From Anaerolineales bacterium (GTDB lineage Bacteria > Chloroflexota > Anaerolineae > Anaerolineales > Villigracilaceae): 64,000 nt of DNA. The position numbers were made by a program, and so were the translations under genes. The DNA lies in NCBI GenBank assembly GCA_025056175.1, contig JANWWK010000003.1, forward strand, positions 21,981 to 85,980. Direction: 5' to 3'. The notes beneath the pieces were generated by a model. It had not been told where the DNA came from and ran no database searches. It saw only the letters and a list, made by a program, of their open reading frames with translations. Position 1 is the stretch's first letter. Each line of letters starts with the position of its first letter. Shown here in pieces: positions 9,149 to 17,880 of this stretch.

Positions 9149-9478
9149 TCAAAAAATCTGCGAGAAGACATCGAACAGAGATTGTGCCTGTGAGGCGGCT
9201 TGCCTACCGGCCTGATTCATGCGGTCTTGCGCTTTTTTGAGAGCGTCGGCATAACCGTTATTGACGTTCATAATGTTGACCAGCATGGGAATGACCTCAG
9301 AGGTCATCTCATTCACAAAACGGGTCGCGCCATCGCCTTTCCAAATGCCGCCCACCACCTGTTGAACCAGCGCGCGTAAAGGTGCAGTCACGGCATCTTC
9401 AATGATGCGCACCTGTTGCAAAATCTGGCTGATGATATTGCCCACCAGGTCGTCCACAAATTTGAACAGTCCAAACAT
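9149..9478 (-). CDS. WXG100-family protein
   Basis: 109 aa, central IWKGDGATRFVNEM (WxG) motif, helix-turn-helix hairpin. Confidence 0.75.
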   Translation of the reverse strand: MFGLFKFVDDLVGNIISQILQQVRIIEDAVTAPLRALVQQVVGGIWKGDGATRFVNEMTSEVIPMLVNIMNVNNGYADALKKAQDRMNQAGRQAASQAQSLFDVFSQIF

Positions 9479-9488
9479 AGGTCACCTC

Positions 9489-9779
9489 CTAGAAATTGCC
9501 CCCGGCTTTCTGGTCGGCGGCGCGCATATCGGCAATGGCCTGCTTGATGTCGTTGGCAACTTCCTGATATTTGGCGCTTAATTTGGTCACGCGCTGAAAG
9601 AATACTCCCAACGCCTGTACATACGCTTCGCCAGGTTCGCCCAGCAGCGCGCCATTTTGCATCTGCCCGGCAATTTTGCGGGAAATCGCTGCCGTCTGAT
9701 TCAAACGCTGCGCCACCATTTCGCAATGCTTTGCCATATCCTCCAGAGCAGGATAATTGACGCGAATTCGGTCTGACAT
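9489..9779 (-). CDS. WXG100-family-like protein (divergent, LGEPGEAY in place of WxG)
   Basis: 96 aa, IRVNYPALEDMAKHCEMVAQRL N-term typical of family. Confidence 0.7.
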   Translation of the reverse strand: MSDRIRVNYPALEDMAKHCEMVAQRLNQTAAISRKIAGQMQNGALLGEPGEAYVQALGVFFQRVTKLSAKYQEVANDIKQAIADMRAADQKAGGNF

Positions 9780-9800
9780 TTTGACCTCCTACTACGGTAA

Positions 9801-10109
9801 TTACGCGCCGATATTGTTGAAGAAACCCCTGGTCTCTTCATCGGCAGAGCGAATGATTTGGACAATTTGCGAAGCCACCTTACCGGCCACATCAAGCGCA
9901 TGAACCATCTTCTGATGTGCAGGCAGAACCGTGCCGTTCATTTCGTTAAAGAACTGGTCTGCACCCTGGCCGACCCAGCCATCGCCGTGCAGAGCATCCA
10001 CTTTCGATTTGGTCTGTTGGAGAAGCGCGCGGTGTTCCTGCTCCTCCGCTTCCAACAATTTGATGATGCCCTGCATTTCATCGTAATTGACTTGAAGCAA
10101 TCCAGCCAT
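9801..10109 (-). CDS. WXG100-family protein
   Basis: 102 aa, LLQVNYDEMQGIIKLLEAEE...DGWVGQGADQFFNEMNGTVLP. Confidence 0.88.
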   Translation of the reverse strand: MAGLLQVNYDEMQGIIKLLEAEEQEHRALLQQTKSKVDALHGDGWVGQGADQFFNEMNGTVLPAHQKMVHALDVAGKVASQIVQIIRSADEETRGFFNNIGA

Positions 10110-10220
10110 ACCTCCATCCTTTCTCCTTCAGGGAATTGGTGACAAAAAACAAATAAAACGAGCAAACGTGCAATCTGGAATAGAACCACCTCCTTTTCGA
10201 GACACCAGTAATCTCAAAGT

Positions 10221-11141
10221 TCAATCTTTGTCCTTTTTGGCATCCTTGATGGCTTTGGCTGCCGCGCCTGCTGCGGCACTACCAGCCACGCCGGCCACAC
10301 CAGCCGCCGCTGCGCCCGTGCCTGGCGAGGATGTCTGAACGGCTTCGCCAGAACTACCGCCGCCAGGTGACGGTGACGGCGGCGTGGCACCACCGCCAGC
10401 ACTACCACCACTGCCAAACAGGTGGTCAGGCAGGTCTTCAGGCGCACGCGAACCAACCGAAGCCGATTGCGAAGTCTGGTCTACCATGCCGGCGCCCATC
10501 CCTTTCAGGTCGCCGCGTAAGCCCTCACTGCTGGTTGCACTGCTGCCACCTCCACCACCGCCGCCAGCAGGGGTTGTTTGCGTTTCAGGGGTCTTACCAC
10601 CCCCCTTACCGCCTTCCTGGTCGCCACCGCCACCCCGTTCAAACTCCTGCGAACCAGAAGAAGATTCGGGCGAGGGAGTCTGTGTGTTACCGGTTTCACT
10701 GCCCGGCACTTCCGGTCTCTGCGTGACAGCCTCGAATTCCGAAGCGCCGAAATCACCACCTAAACCACCTTCTCCGCTATCGCCCGGCACACGCCCCAAC
10801 ACCGCTTCAAAGCCCGAAGCGCCGAAATCCTCACCACTCTGAAACTCGTTTTTGAAGAAATTGGCATTTTCTTCGTCCGCTTCACGGATAATTTTCACAA
10901 TTTTCATGAGAACGTCTTGCGCAAAGAAATGCGCTTTCGAAACCCGCATCAGCGCCGGGAGCAAATCCTGTTCCATTTCAGCGAAGAATTTTTCCGCTGC
11001 TTCGCCAGCCCAATCTTTGCGTAAATTTTGCAATCGCAAACGGGTCGCAGTGAGCAGTTGGGCAAAATCTTCGCCTTCGCCGTTGAACGTTTTGACAATA
11101 GCGTCCAATTCGTCATACTTGAGTTGAAGAATCCGGGACAT
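10221..11141 (-). CDS. WXG100-domain protein with long Gly/Pro/Ser-rich C-terminal extension
   Basis: MSRILQLKYDELDAIVKTF...KDWAGEAAEKFFAEMEQDLLP WXG100 domain followed by about 200 aa low-complexity tail. Confidence 0.85.
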   Translation of the reverse strand: MSRILQLKYDELDAIVKTFNGEGEDFAQLLTATRLRLQNLRKDWAGEAAEKFFAEMEQDLLPALMRVSKAHFFAQDVLMKIVKIIREADEENANFFKNEFQSGEDFGASGFEAVLGRVPGDSGEGGLGGDFGASEFEAVTQRPEVPGSETGNTQTPSPESSSGSQEFERGGGGDQEGGKGGGKTPETQTTPAGGGGGGGSSATSSEGLRGDLKGMGAGMVDQTSQSASVGSRAPEDLPDHLFGSGGSAGGGATPPSPSPGGGSSGEAVQTSSPGTGAAAAGVAGVAGSAAAGAAAKAIKDAKKDKD

Positions 11142-11151
11142 AAGACTTCCC

Positions 11152-13452
11152 TCAACTGACCTCGAAACGAACGGATACATTCGGTCCAAAATGAATCACT
11201 GCGCCTTGCCGAAGCGAGACAGGCTGTCCGGGACGAATACGCTGCCCGTCAACAAACGTGCCGTTACTGCTGCCAAAATCGGTAATCAGATACACCTGGC
11301 GCACGGCATCGAAAGAAATTTCGGCATGGCGGCGAGAGATGTTGGGTTCTTTAAGAACCAGATTGCCTTCCACACGTCCAATCACAAACGGCAAAGGTTG
11401 TAAAGGAAGCCGGGCATCGAGCGCCAGTTCCGGCGGTGATTTGACGATGGTCAACGAAGCCGGTGGTCTGCTAACCGGAACAGCGAGCAGGGTGGCTTGT
11501 GAAGCGGGCGGCGCAATCAACGTCGCATCCGCCGAAGCAGACGCAGAAGGAGCGGGGGACACTAAAGGCGGACGAGATGCCTGCGAAGCAGGCGCAGATG
11601 ACGAAGTCGCCGGTTTACGCGCAGACAAGGGTTCTTCATCGGCAATCGGCAGAGAGGCACCAGAAGGCACTCCGTCTGCCAGTTTGCCGCCGAGCCGACC
11701 CTGCAAAACCGGTGTGCCGGTAAGTGTCTTTTCGCGCCGCGAGGAATACATCATGAACCCCACCACCCCAAGAAGAATTGCCACAATCATGAACAGAATA
11801 ACCGGCGCAGCTACCAGGGCTGCCACCAGCACCTGAACAAGATTGGGGCGCACGGCCTGATAGACGACGCCGGCGAATTGAGCAGTGTTGTACACCTGTC
11901 CATCTTTACCGAGAACGCGCACAAACAGGGTGTACTTACCATCCGGCACTTTGGATTGACTGAGCGGCACGATGATTTGCCCTGTGCTGGCGCTCTCGGC
12001 AGGGGCGGTGAAGTCAGAGCCTTCCACTTTGGTGTTCGTGGCTTCATCCACCAGCCAGCCATCGAACCCGCCAATCAGCGCAGGGTTGGTGGTTTTGATG
12101 GAAAGCACCAGGTCATTGTTCTTAATCGAAACTGCCTGCACCGTCACCGAAGGCAAAACCGCGCTGGGGTCGAACAGGAACTCGTGCGTGATGACGGTGA
12201 AGCGCTTGCCTTCGGCATTCGTGAACCAGGCAAAGGGGCGTTTATCCTCCTTACTGATGGCGCTGATGCGTAACTGATAATCGCGTCCGGGCGTCATTTG
12301 CGAGGTAGAAATGTTGAAAACGTTATTTTGCTGGAGCGAATCAAACGTAAATTCGGCCACTTTCAAGCCGCCCTTGACATCCCACACCTCTATCTTGACG
12401 TATTCGACCTGTTCAGGCGAAGTCATCGAGAGTTGAATGTCATAAGTCAGGTTTTCTGGCACAAACTGCAAGCCAGCGAACTGTCCTTTCACCGGACTGG
12501 GTGGCCCTTCGTAATCCGTTTCCGAATTGATAGAAAAACTGACACTCAACGTTTCTTTATCATTCAAATTAAGCGTCAGCACCACCGGGTTACTGCCTTG
12601 TTTGGGATAAACCTCCGCCTGCACCATCCATTGCGCCTTCAGACCATCCATAATCGCCTGAAACGCCTGCGAGATGTCCTCTCTTTGGGCAATGGTTGAG
12701 AACCCACCCGTGCTGGCAGCCATCCCTTTGAGTTCCACCTCATTCAGGTTGGACTCTTTGGAAGCCAACCCAATGGTATTTATGGGAATCTGCGTCTTTT
12801 GAGCAAACTCGGTGACTTCCATGAACGTCTTCTTGCTGCACGGTTGATTCGGCACGAAGGTTTCATCCCGTCCATCAGCAAACAGGATGATAGCCCGGCG
12901 GCCCGGCGGTGCTTTTTGCAAACTTTCTGCTGCTGTAAACAGGGCGTCATACAAACAGGTTTCCTTGCTGGCGGCCTGATATTGGTCAATCGCAAAGTTC
13001 ACAGCAGAGATATTCTGCGTAAAGTCTTGCAGCAATCGAATTTCGGAATTGAACTGCACCACCGAGAAAAAGGCATTATCGGGCGTGTTGTTGAGCGCTG
13101 CTTTGGCCGCACGGCGAACATCCGGCACGGCACGTATCATCGTGCCGCTGGCATCCAGCAGAAAGACAATATAAATCGGCACATCTGGTTTCTGCACTCG
13201 TGTATCAGCAAAGAAATTCACCCCCGGCAAATCTATCCGCGCCGTTTCGGCCAGCGTCTCCACCACCGGCAGGCCAGTCTTCGGGTCGTAGATGTTGTAG
13301 TACACCTTGAGCGTCATCGCTTCGGGCGTTTCGACCGTCACGATCTGACTGATTCGAATCGCCAATCCCGATTGCGCTTGAACCACCGCCACCGGAGACA
13401 AAAACAGCCCACACACGAGCAACCACAAGACCAACCGCTTGCCAGCCTGCAT
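11152..13452 (-). CDS. secreted VWA domain, TM helix, cytoplasmic FHA domain protein
   Basis: Signal peptide MQAGKRLVLWLLVCGLFLSPVAVVQAQ; VWA IYIVFLLDASGTMIRAV...IILFADGRDE; TM LVQVLVAALVAAPVILFMIVAILLGVVGFMMY; C-term FHA FVIGRVEGNLVLKEPNISRRHAEI...DFGSSNGTFVDGQRI. Confidence 0.88.
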   Translation of the reverse strand: MQAGKRLVLWLLVCGLFLSPVAVVQAQSGLAIRISQIVTVETPEAMTLKVYYNIYDPKTGLPVVETLAETARIDLPGVNFFADTRVQKPDVPIYIVFLLDASGTMIRAVPDVRRAAKAALNNTPDNAFFSVVQFNSEIRLLQDFTQNISAVNFAIDQYQAASKETCLYDALFTAAESLQKAPPGRRAIILFADGRDETFVPNQPCSKKTFMEVTEFAQKTQIPINTIGLASKESNLNEVELKGMAASTGGFSTIAQREDISQAFQAIMDGLKAQWMVQAEVYPKQGSNPVVLTLNLNDKETLSVSFSINSETDYEGPPSPVKGQFAGLQFVPENLTYDIQLSMTSPEQVEYVKIEVWDVKGGLKVAEFTFDSLQQNNVFNISTSQMTPGRDYQLRISAISKEDKRPFAWFTNAEGKRFTVITHEFLFDPSAVLPSVTVQAVSIKNNDLVLSIKTTNPALIGGFDGWLVDEATNTKVEGSDFTAPAESASTGQIIVPLSQSKVPDGKYTLFVRVLGKDGQVYNTAQFAGVVYQAVRPNLVQVLVAALVAAPVILFMIVAILLGVVGFMMYSSRREKTLTGTPVLQGRLGGKLADGVPSGASLPIADEEPLSARKPATSSSAPASQASRPPLVSPAPSASASADATLIAPPASQATLLAVPVSRPPASLTIVKSPPELALDARLPLQPLPFVIGRVEGNLVLKEPNISRRHAEISFDAVRQVYLITDFGSSNGTFVDGQRIRPGQPVSLRQGAVIHFGPNVSVRFEVS

Positions 13453-13570
13453 TCGAGCGCCTCCCAAAAACTACCAAGCAAAACAGACATTACTTATCAA
13501 AATTGTAAGGATTGGAAGTATCTGTTTCTATCCCCCAAAAGGTTGTATTTGCAAAACAAGCCCCACTGAC

Positions 13571-13605
13571 TTGCCCGACAGGGTGACTTCGAGTATCATA
13601 GTCGC
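13571..13605 (+). promoter_or_regulatory. sigma70-like promoter abutting the start codon (candidate leaderless transcript)
   Basis: TTGCCC-N17-TATCAT-N6-ATG(13606). Confidence 0.5.
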
Positions 13606-14097
13606 ATGTTTGCAAACGATGAGACCACCCTGCGCCGCCGGCAAACCCTGATTGCCATTATTCTCTCAACCATTCCCTGTTACTGTCTGGGGGGCGTTTT
13701 GCTTTGGTTCCGTCCTGAACCGCCTACACCCACCCCCACGCCGACCATCACCCTGACCGTCACCAACACGCTGGTCATCTTCATTCCAACGGCAACACAA
13801 TTCCCTACCTTTGGCCCCAGTCCAACGCCGGGCATCCTGACGGCCACACTCACCTTTACCCCCACCCAAACCCCCACCCCAACCGGAACCCCAACGCTCA
13901 CCCGCACCACCACCGTCACGCCATTCCTGCCGCCCACATTCACGTTCACACCCTCCATTACGCCCCAAACGCCTACGCTCACGTTTACCCCCTCGGTCAC
14001 GCCGATTCCCCCATCGCCGACCTTCACCAACACGCCTTTGCCACCTACTTCCACCAGCACACCTACCACTACACCAACTGAAACCCCTACCCCCTGA
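13606..14097 (+). CDS. TM-anchored Pro/Thr-rich low-complexity protein
   Basis: N-term TM (LIAIILSTIPCYCLGGVLLWF) then (TP)n/TPT repeats to the stop. Confidence 0.65.
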   Translation: MFANDETTLRRRQTLIAIILSTIPCYCLGGVLLWFRPEPPTPTPTPTITLTVTNTLVIFIPTATQFPTFGPSPTPGILTATLTFTPTQTPTPTGTPTLTRTTTVTPFLPPTFTFTPSITPQTPTLTFTPSVTPIPPSPTFTNTPLPPTSTSTPTTTPTETPTP

Positions 14098-14102
14098 ACT
14101 TC

Positions 14103-15170
14103 ATGCCCGAAATCACCCCTTTTCTCAAATCCTTGCTTTCCGTTGCCGGCATCTCGGCTTACGAAACGCCAGTAGCGCAACTGATTGAAGAAAAATGGCG
14201 CCCGCTGGTAGATGAAATCCGTCTCAGCCGCATTGGTTCACTCGAGGCACTCAAGCGCGGTTCAGGAAGCGAACCACGGCCCTCCATCATGGTCGCTACC
14301 CACATGGACGCGATTGGCATGATGGTCACCTCCGTGGCCGAAGGCTTTTTGCACTTCACGCAAGTTGGCGGCGTTGACCCGCGCATCCTGCCCGGCACGC
14401 CCGTGCTGGTTCACGCCTCGGCCAGCGGCGAGGCACTTCCCGGCATTGTGGTCATGCCCCCGTCGCGCGCCCTGCCTGCTTCGGTCGGAGATGGTGTCGT
14501 TGGACTGGACTATCTGCTGATTGACCTGGGCCTGCCGCCGGAGGAAGTTGCCTCCAAAGTGCGGACGGGCGACCCTGTTTCGTTTGCCACCCAACCCCAG
14601 GAACTGGCAGGCGAAGTCCTCTCCGGGCATACCCTGGACAACCGCGCTTCCGTCGCCGTCTTGACAGTGGCACTGCAGGAACTTCGCAGCCAGACTCACA
14701 CGTGGGATGTCTGGGCAGTAGCTACAGCGCAAGAGGAAGTCTCGCTGGGCGGAGCGTTCACCTCGGCCTTCGGTCTGCGCCCACAGATTGCCGTGGCTGT
14801 AGATGTCACGTTTGCCAAAGGGCCAGGCGCCAACGACTGGCAAACCGTGCCGCTCGGCAAAGGCCCCACCCTGACGATGGGACCCAACATCCACCCGTAC
14901 CTGTTCAAAAAGTTTGAAGAACTCGCCAAAAGCCTGGAAATCCCCTATCAGACCGAAGTAACCCCACGACACACCGGCACCGATGGCTACGCTACCCAGG
15001 TGGCCGCCGAAGGCATCCCGACAATGGTCATCGGCATTCCTCTGCGTTATATGCACACCCCGGTCGAAATTGTAGCACTCAAAGACATCCAGCGCGCCGG
15101 GCGTCTGCTGGCCGCATTTATCGCCAGCCTGGAGCCAGACTTCGTCGAAAAAATTTCGTGGGAGGATTAA
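14103..15170 (+). CDS. M42 family metallopeptidase
   Basis: VATHMDAIGMM, LDNRASVAVL, AQEEVSLGGAFTSAFG, PLRYMHTPVE motifs. Confidence 0.9.
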   Translation: MPEITPFLKSLLSVAGISAYETPVAQLIEEKWRPLVDEIRLSRIGSLEALKRGSGSEPRPSIMVATHMDAIGMMVTSVAEGFLHFTQVGGVDPRILPGTPVLVHASASGEALPGIVVMPPSRALPASVGDGVVGLDYLLIDLGLPPEEVASKVRTGDPVSFATQPQELAGEVLSGHTLDNRASVAVLTVALQELRSQTHTWDVWAVATAQEEVSLGGAFTSAFGLRPQIAVAVDVTFAKGPGANDWQTVPLGKGPTLTMGPNIHPYLFKKFEELAKSLEIPYQTEVTPRHTGTDGYATQVAAEGIPTMVIGIPLRYMHTPVEIVALKDIQRAGRLLAAFIASLEPDFVEKISWED

Positions 15171-15229
15171 CGGCCAGCCCCCCAAAGTTCCAAGGCCAAA
15201 ACCTGCCCCCGAAAAACCGGACACCGAAT

Positions 15230-16285
15230 ATGCCGAATATCTCCGAAACCCAAATAGAACTGCTGGAAAAACTGTGCAACGCCTCCGCCGTTTCGGGCGA
15301 TGAGGGCGAGGTGCGGAAAATTATCCTGGAAGAAGTCAAACCCTATGCCGATACGGTCAAAGTAGATGCGTTGGGAAACGTCCTGGTCACCAAAAACGGA
15401 ACAGGAGCAGACCGTGTACGGGTGATGCTCGACTGCCACATGGACGAAGTTGGTTTTATGCTTGTCTCCGATGATGGAGAGGGGTTATACCGCTTTGAGC
15501 TGGTCGGCGGGATTGACGTACGTCAGCTGCCGGGCAAACAAGTGCTGGTTGGCAAAGAAAAAATTCCTGGCGTCATTGGGGCGCGCCCCATTCACCTGAC
15601 CACATCCGAAGAACGGCAGAAGAAAATCCCTCTAGATGCGTTGCGAATTGACATTGGCCCCGGCGGAAAAGCCAGACCTGGCGACCGCGCCGTATTTGCC
15701 ACCCGTTTCCAGCGCGTGGGGTCTTCCATCCTGGCAAAAGCAATTGACAACCGCATCGGATGCGCGCTTCTGATTGACCTGCTCAAAACATCTCCTGCAA
15801 ACATAGACTTATGTCTGTCCTTCTCGGTACAGGAGGAAATCGGCCTGCGTGGAGCAAAGGTAGCGGCCTTTCATTTCAACCCCGATATGGCAATCGCCAT
15901 AGACGCCACCCCCGCCAACGACCTGCCCGTTTATGACGGAAGTGAAAACACCTTCTACAACACCAGACTCGGCCAGGGTCCAGCCATCTACACCTTCGAT
16001 TCCGGCACGCTTAACGACCCGCGCCTGATTCACTTTCTGGCGCACACTGCCGAAGCAGCCGGGATCCCCTACCAGTTCCGTCAACCAGGCGGCGGCGGGA
16101 CGGATGCAGGTGCAATTCACCGCACGCGCACCGGCGTCCCAACCGTCTCGGTGTCGGTTCCCCATCGCTACACACACAGCGCCATCAGCCTGGCCCGCAT
16201 CGAAGATTGGCAAAACACCCTCGCTTTGCTGACAGCAGCCCTGGAACGCATCACGCCGGATTTGCTCCAGCAAGCCAGGCCATAG
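15230..16285 (+). CDS. M42 family metallopeptidase
   Basis: DCHMDEVGFM, IDNRIGCALL, VQEEIGLRGAKVAAF, GGGTDAGAIH, PHRYTHSAIS. Confidence 0.9.
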   Translation: MPNISETQIELLEKLCNASAVSGDEGEVRKIILEEVKPYADTVKVDALGNVLVTKNGTGADRVRVMLDCHMDEVGFMLVSDDGEGLYRFELVGGIDVRQLPGKQVLVGKEKIPGVIGARPIHLTTSEERQKKIPLDALRIDIGPGGKARPGDRAVFATRFQRVGSSILAKAIDNRIGCALLIDLLKTSPANIDLCLSFSVQEEIGLRGAKVAAFHFNPDMAIAIDATPANDLPVYDGSENTFYNTRLGQGPAIYTFDSGTLNDPRLIHFLAHTAEAAGIPYQFRQPGGGGTDAGAIHRTRTGVPTVSVSVPHRYTHSAISLARIEDWQNTLALLTAALERITPDLLQQARP

Positions 16286-16359
16286 CGCGCCTGCGAATGA
16301 GTATAATCAAATCATGGGCATCAAACGGCTCCTCAACTGAATGAAAAAATCTCAACCCT

Positions 16360-17346
16360 ATGAAATCACTCCTGCAAAAACTCACCGAAACGTTCGCCCC
16401 CTCCGGCTACGAAGCCGCCATCCGCGAAGTCATTCGCGCCGAAATCGAACCGCTGGCCGATGAAATCCGTGTAGATGCACTGGGAAATCTGATTGCCCGC
16501 AAAGGCAAAGGCGGCAAAAGAATCATGGTTGCCGCCCACATGGATGAAATCGGTCTCATCGCCAGCCACATAGACGAGAACGGCTTCGTGCGCTTCACCA
16601 CCATCGGCGGCGTGTACCCACAAATGTTAATGGGCGCGCGTGTCCGCTTTTATAGCGGTGTGCCGGGCATTGTTTACACCGAACCCCTCGACAAACCCAC
16701 CGACACGCCCGCCATCGAAAAAATGTTTATTGACGTGGGAGCCACAAGCCGCGCCGATTGCCCCGTTAAAGTGGGCGAAGTGGCGGCCTTTGAGCGCCCC
16801 TTCCTCGACCTGGGTGACCGCCTGGTTGCCAAAAGCATGGATGACCGCATCGGCTGTCTGGTCGCCATTGAAGCCCTGCGCGCGCTCAAAGATACCCCCA
16901 ACGAAGTATATTTCGTTTTCACTACCCAGGAAGAAGTCGGCACACGCGGCGCCGAGACCTCCGCCTTCGGCATTGACCCCGATTTGGGCTTCAGCCTGGA
17001 TGTCACCAGTTGGGGTGATACCCCTGGGCGCAAACATTTCGAGATGGCGCTGGGCAAAGGGCCAGCCATCAAAATCAAAGACGGTGGGATGCTCTCCGAC
17101 CCGCGCATCATCCGCTGGATGGTGAACACTGCCGAAGCACAGGGCATCCCCTATCAGCGCGAAGTACTTTTGGGCGGCACCACCGATGCCCGCGCCATGC
17201 AACTCGTCCGCGCTGGTGTACCGGTCGGGTGCATTTCCATCCCCTGCCGCTACGTTCACTCCCCCAGCGAGATGGTGGATTACAACGACGTGCAAAATGC
17301 CGTCAAACTGACCACTGCTCTCCTGGCGAATCCGGTGGAGTGGTAG
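16360..17346 (+). CDS. M42 family metallopeptidase
   Basis: AAHMDEIGLIASHI, MDDRIGCLVAIEAL, TQEEVGTRGAETSAFG, GTTDARAMQ, PCRYVHSPSE. Confidence 0.92.
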   Translation: MKSLLQKLTETFAPSGYEAAIREVIRAEIEPLADEIRVDALGNLIARKGKGGKRIMVAAHMDEIGLIASHIDENGFVRFTTIGGVYPQMLMGARVRFYSGVPGIVYTEPLDKPTDTPAIEKMFIDVGATSRADCPVKVGEVAAFERPFLDLGDRLVAKSMDDRIGCLVAIEALRALKDTPNEVYFVFTTQEEVGTRGAETSAFGIDPDLGFSLDVTSWGDTPGRKHFEMALGKGPAIKIKDGGMLSDPRIIRWMVNTAEAQGIPYQREVLLGGTTDARAMQLVRAGVPVGCISIPCRYVHSPSEMVDYNDVQNAVKLTTALLANPVEW

Positions 17347-17347
17347 A

Positions 17348-17860
17348 TTACACCAACACCCATAGCAGCCAGAACCCAATCATCAGGATTCCAATCGCAA
17401 ACAAGGCCAGAAACGTCCACCCGAACCCCACCAGCCAGCCCTTAGCCGAATCGAAGGCTGCACGCGCTTCACGCAAGCGAAGATACTCCACCAGGTAGAG
17501 CGTCAGCGGGGTGATGAGCAGCGCGGCCAAAGGCGTTAGAAAACAGCTGGAAACCAGTCCCACCGCCAAACCGATGCCAATCGAGCGCCAGGGCGTGCCG
17601 GTTTCGCGCAGTTTGGCGGTGATGATGATATTGTCTATCACCCCGCCCACGGCTGCCAGGAGCGTGATGAGCGCGAACAGAAACCAATCCCAGCCGGTCA
17701 TCAAGCCACTCCAGGCGGCATAAAACATATAAACCACCGCAGCCAGCCAGATGACGGCGATGCCCGGAAAGATGGGGATGAGCAAACCCGCAAGACCCAC
17801 CAGCATAAAGGTCAGGGTGAGGGCTTGCATCAAAATTTCGCCGAATAGAGGGATATTCAT
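17348..17860 (-). CDS. DUF456-like integral membrane protein
   Basis: Hydrophobic 170 aa; GLIPIFPGIAVIWLAAVVYMF..., DNIIITAKLRETGTPWRSIG. Confidence 0.65.
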   Translation of the reverse strand: MNIPLFGEILMQALTLTFMLVGLAGLLIPIFPGIAVIWLAAVVYMFYAAWSGLMTGWDWFLFALITLLAAVGGVIDNIIITAKLRETGTPWRSIGIGLAVGLVSSCFLTPLAALLITPLTLYLVEYLRLREARAAFDSAKGWLVGFGWTFLALFAIGILMIGFWLLWVLV

Positions 17861-17880
17861 AGCAACTGGCCTGAATCAAG

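Noticed and set aside
13680-14180. 166 aa Val/Gly-rich minus ORF opposite the TP-repeat gene
   Set aside because: Reverse complement of (TP)n repeats yields (GV)n; not independent coding evidence.
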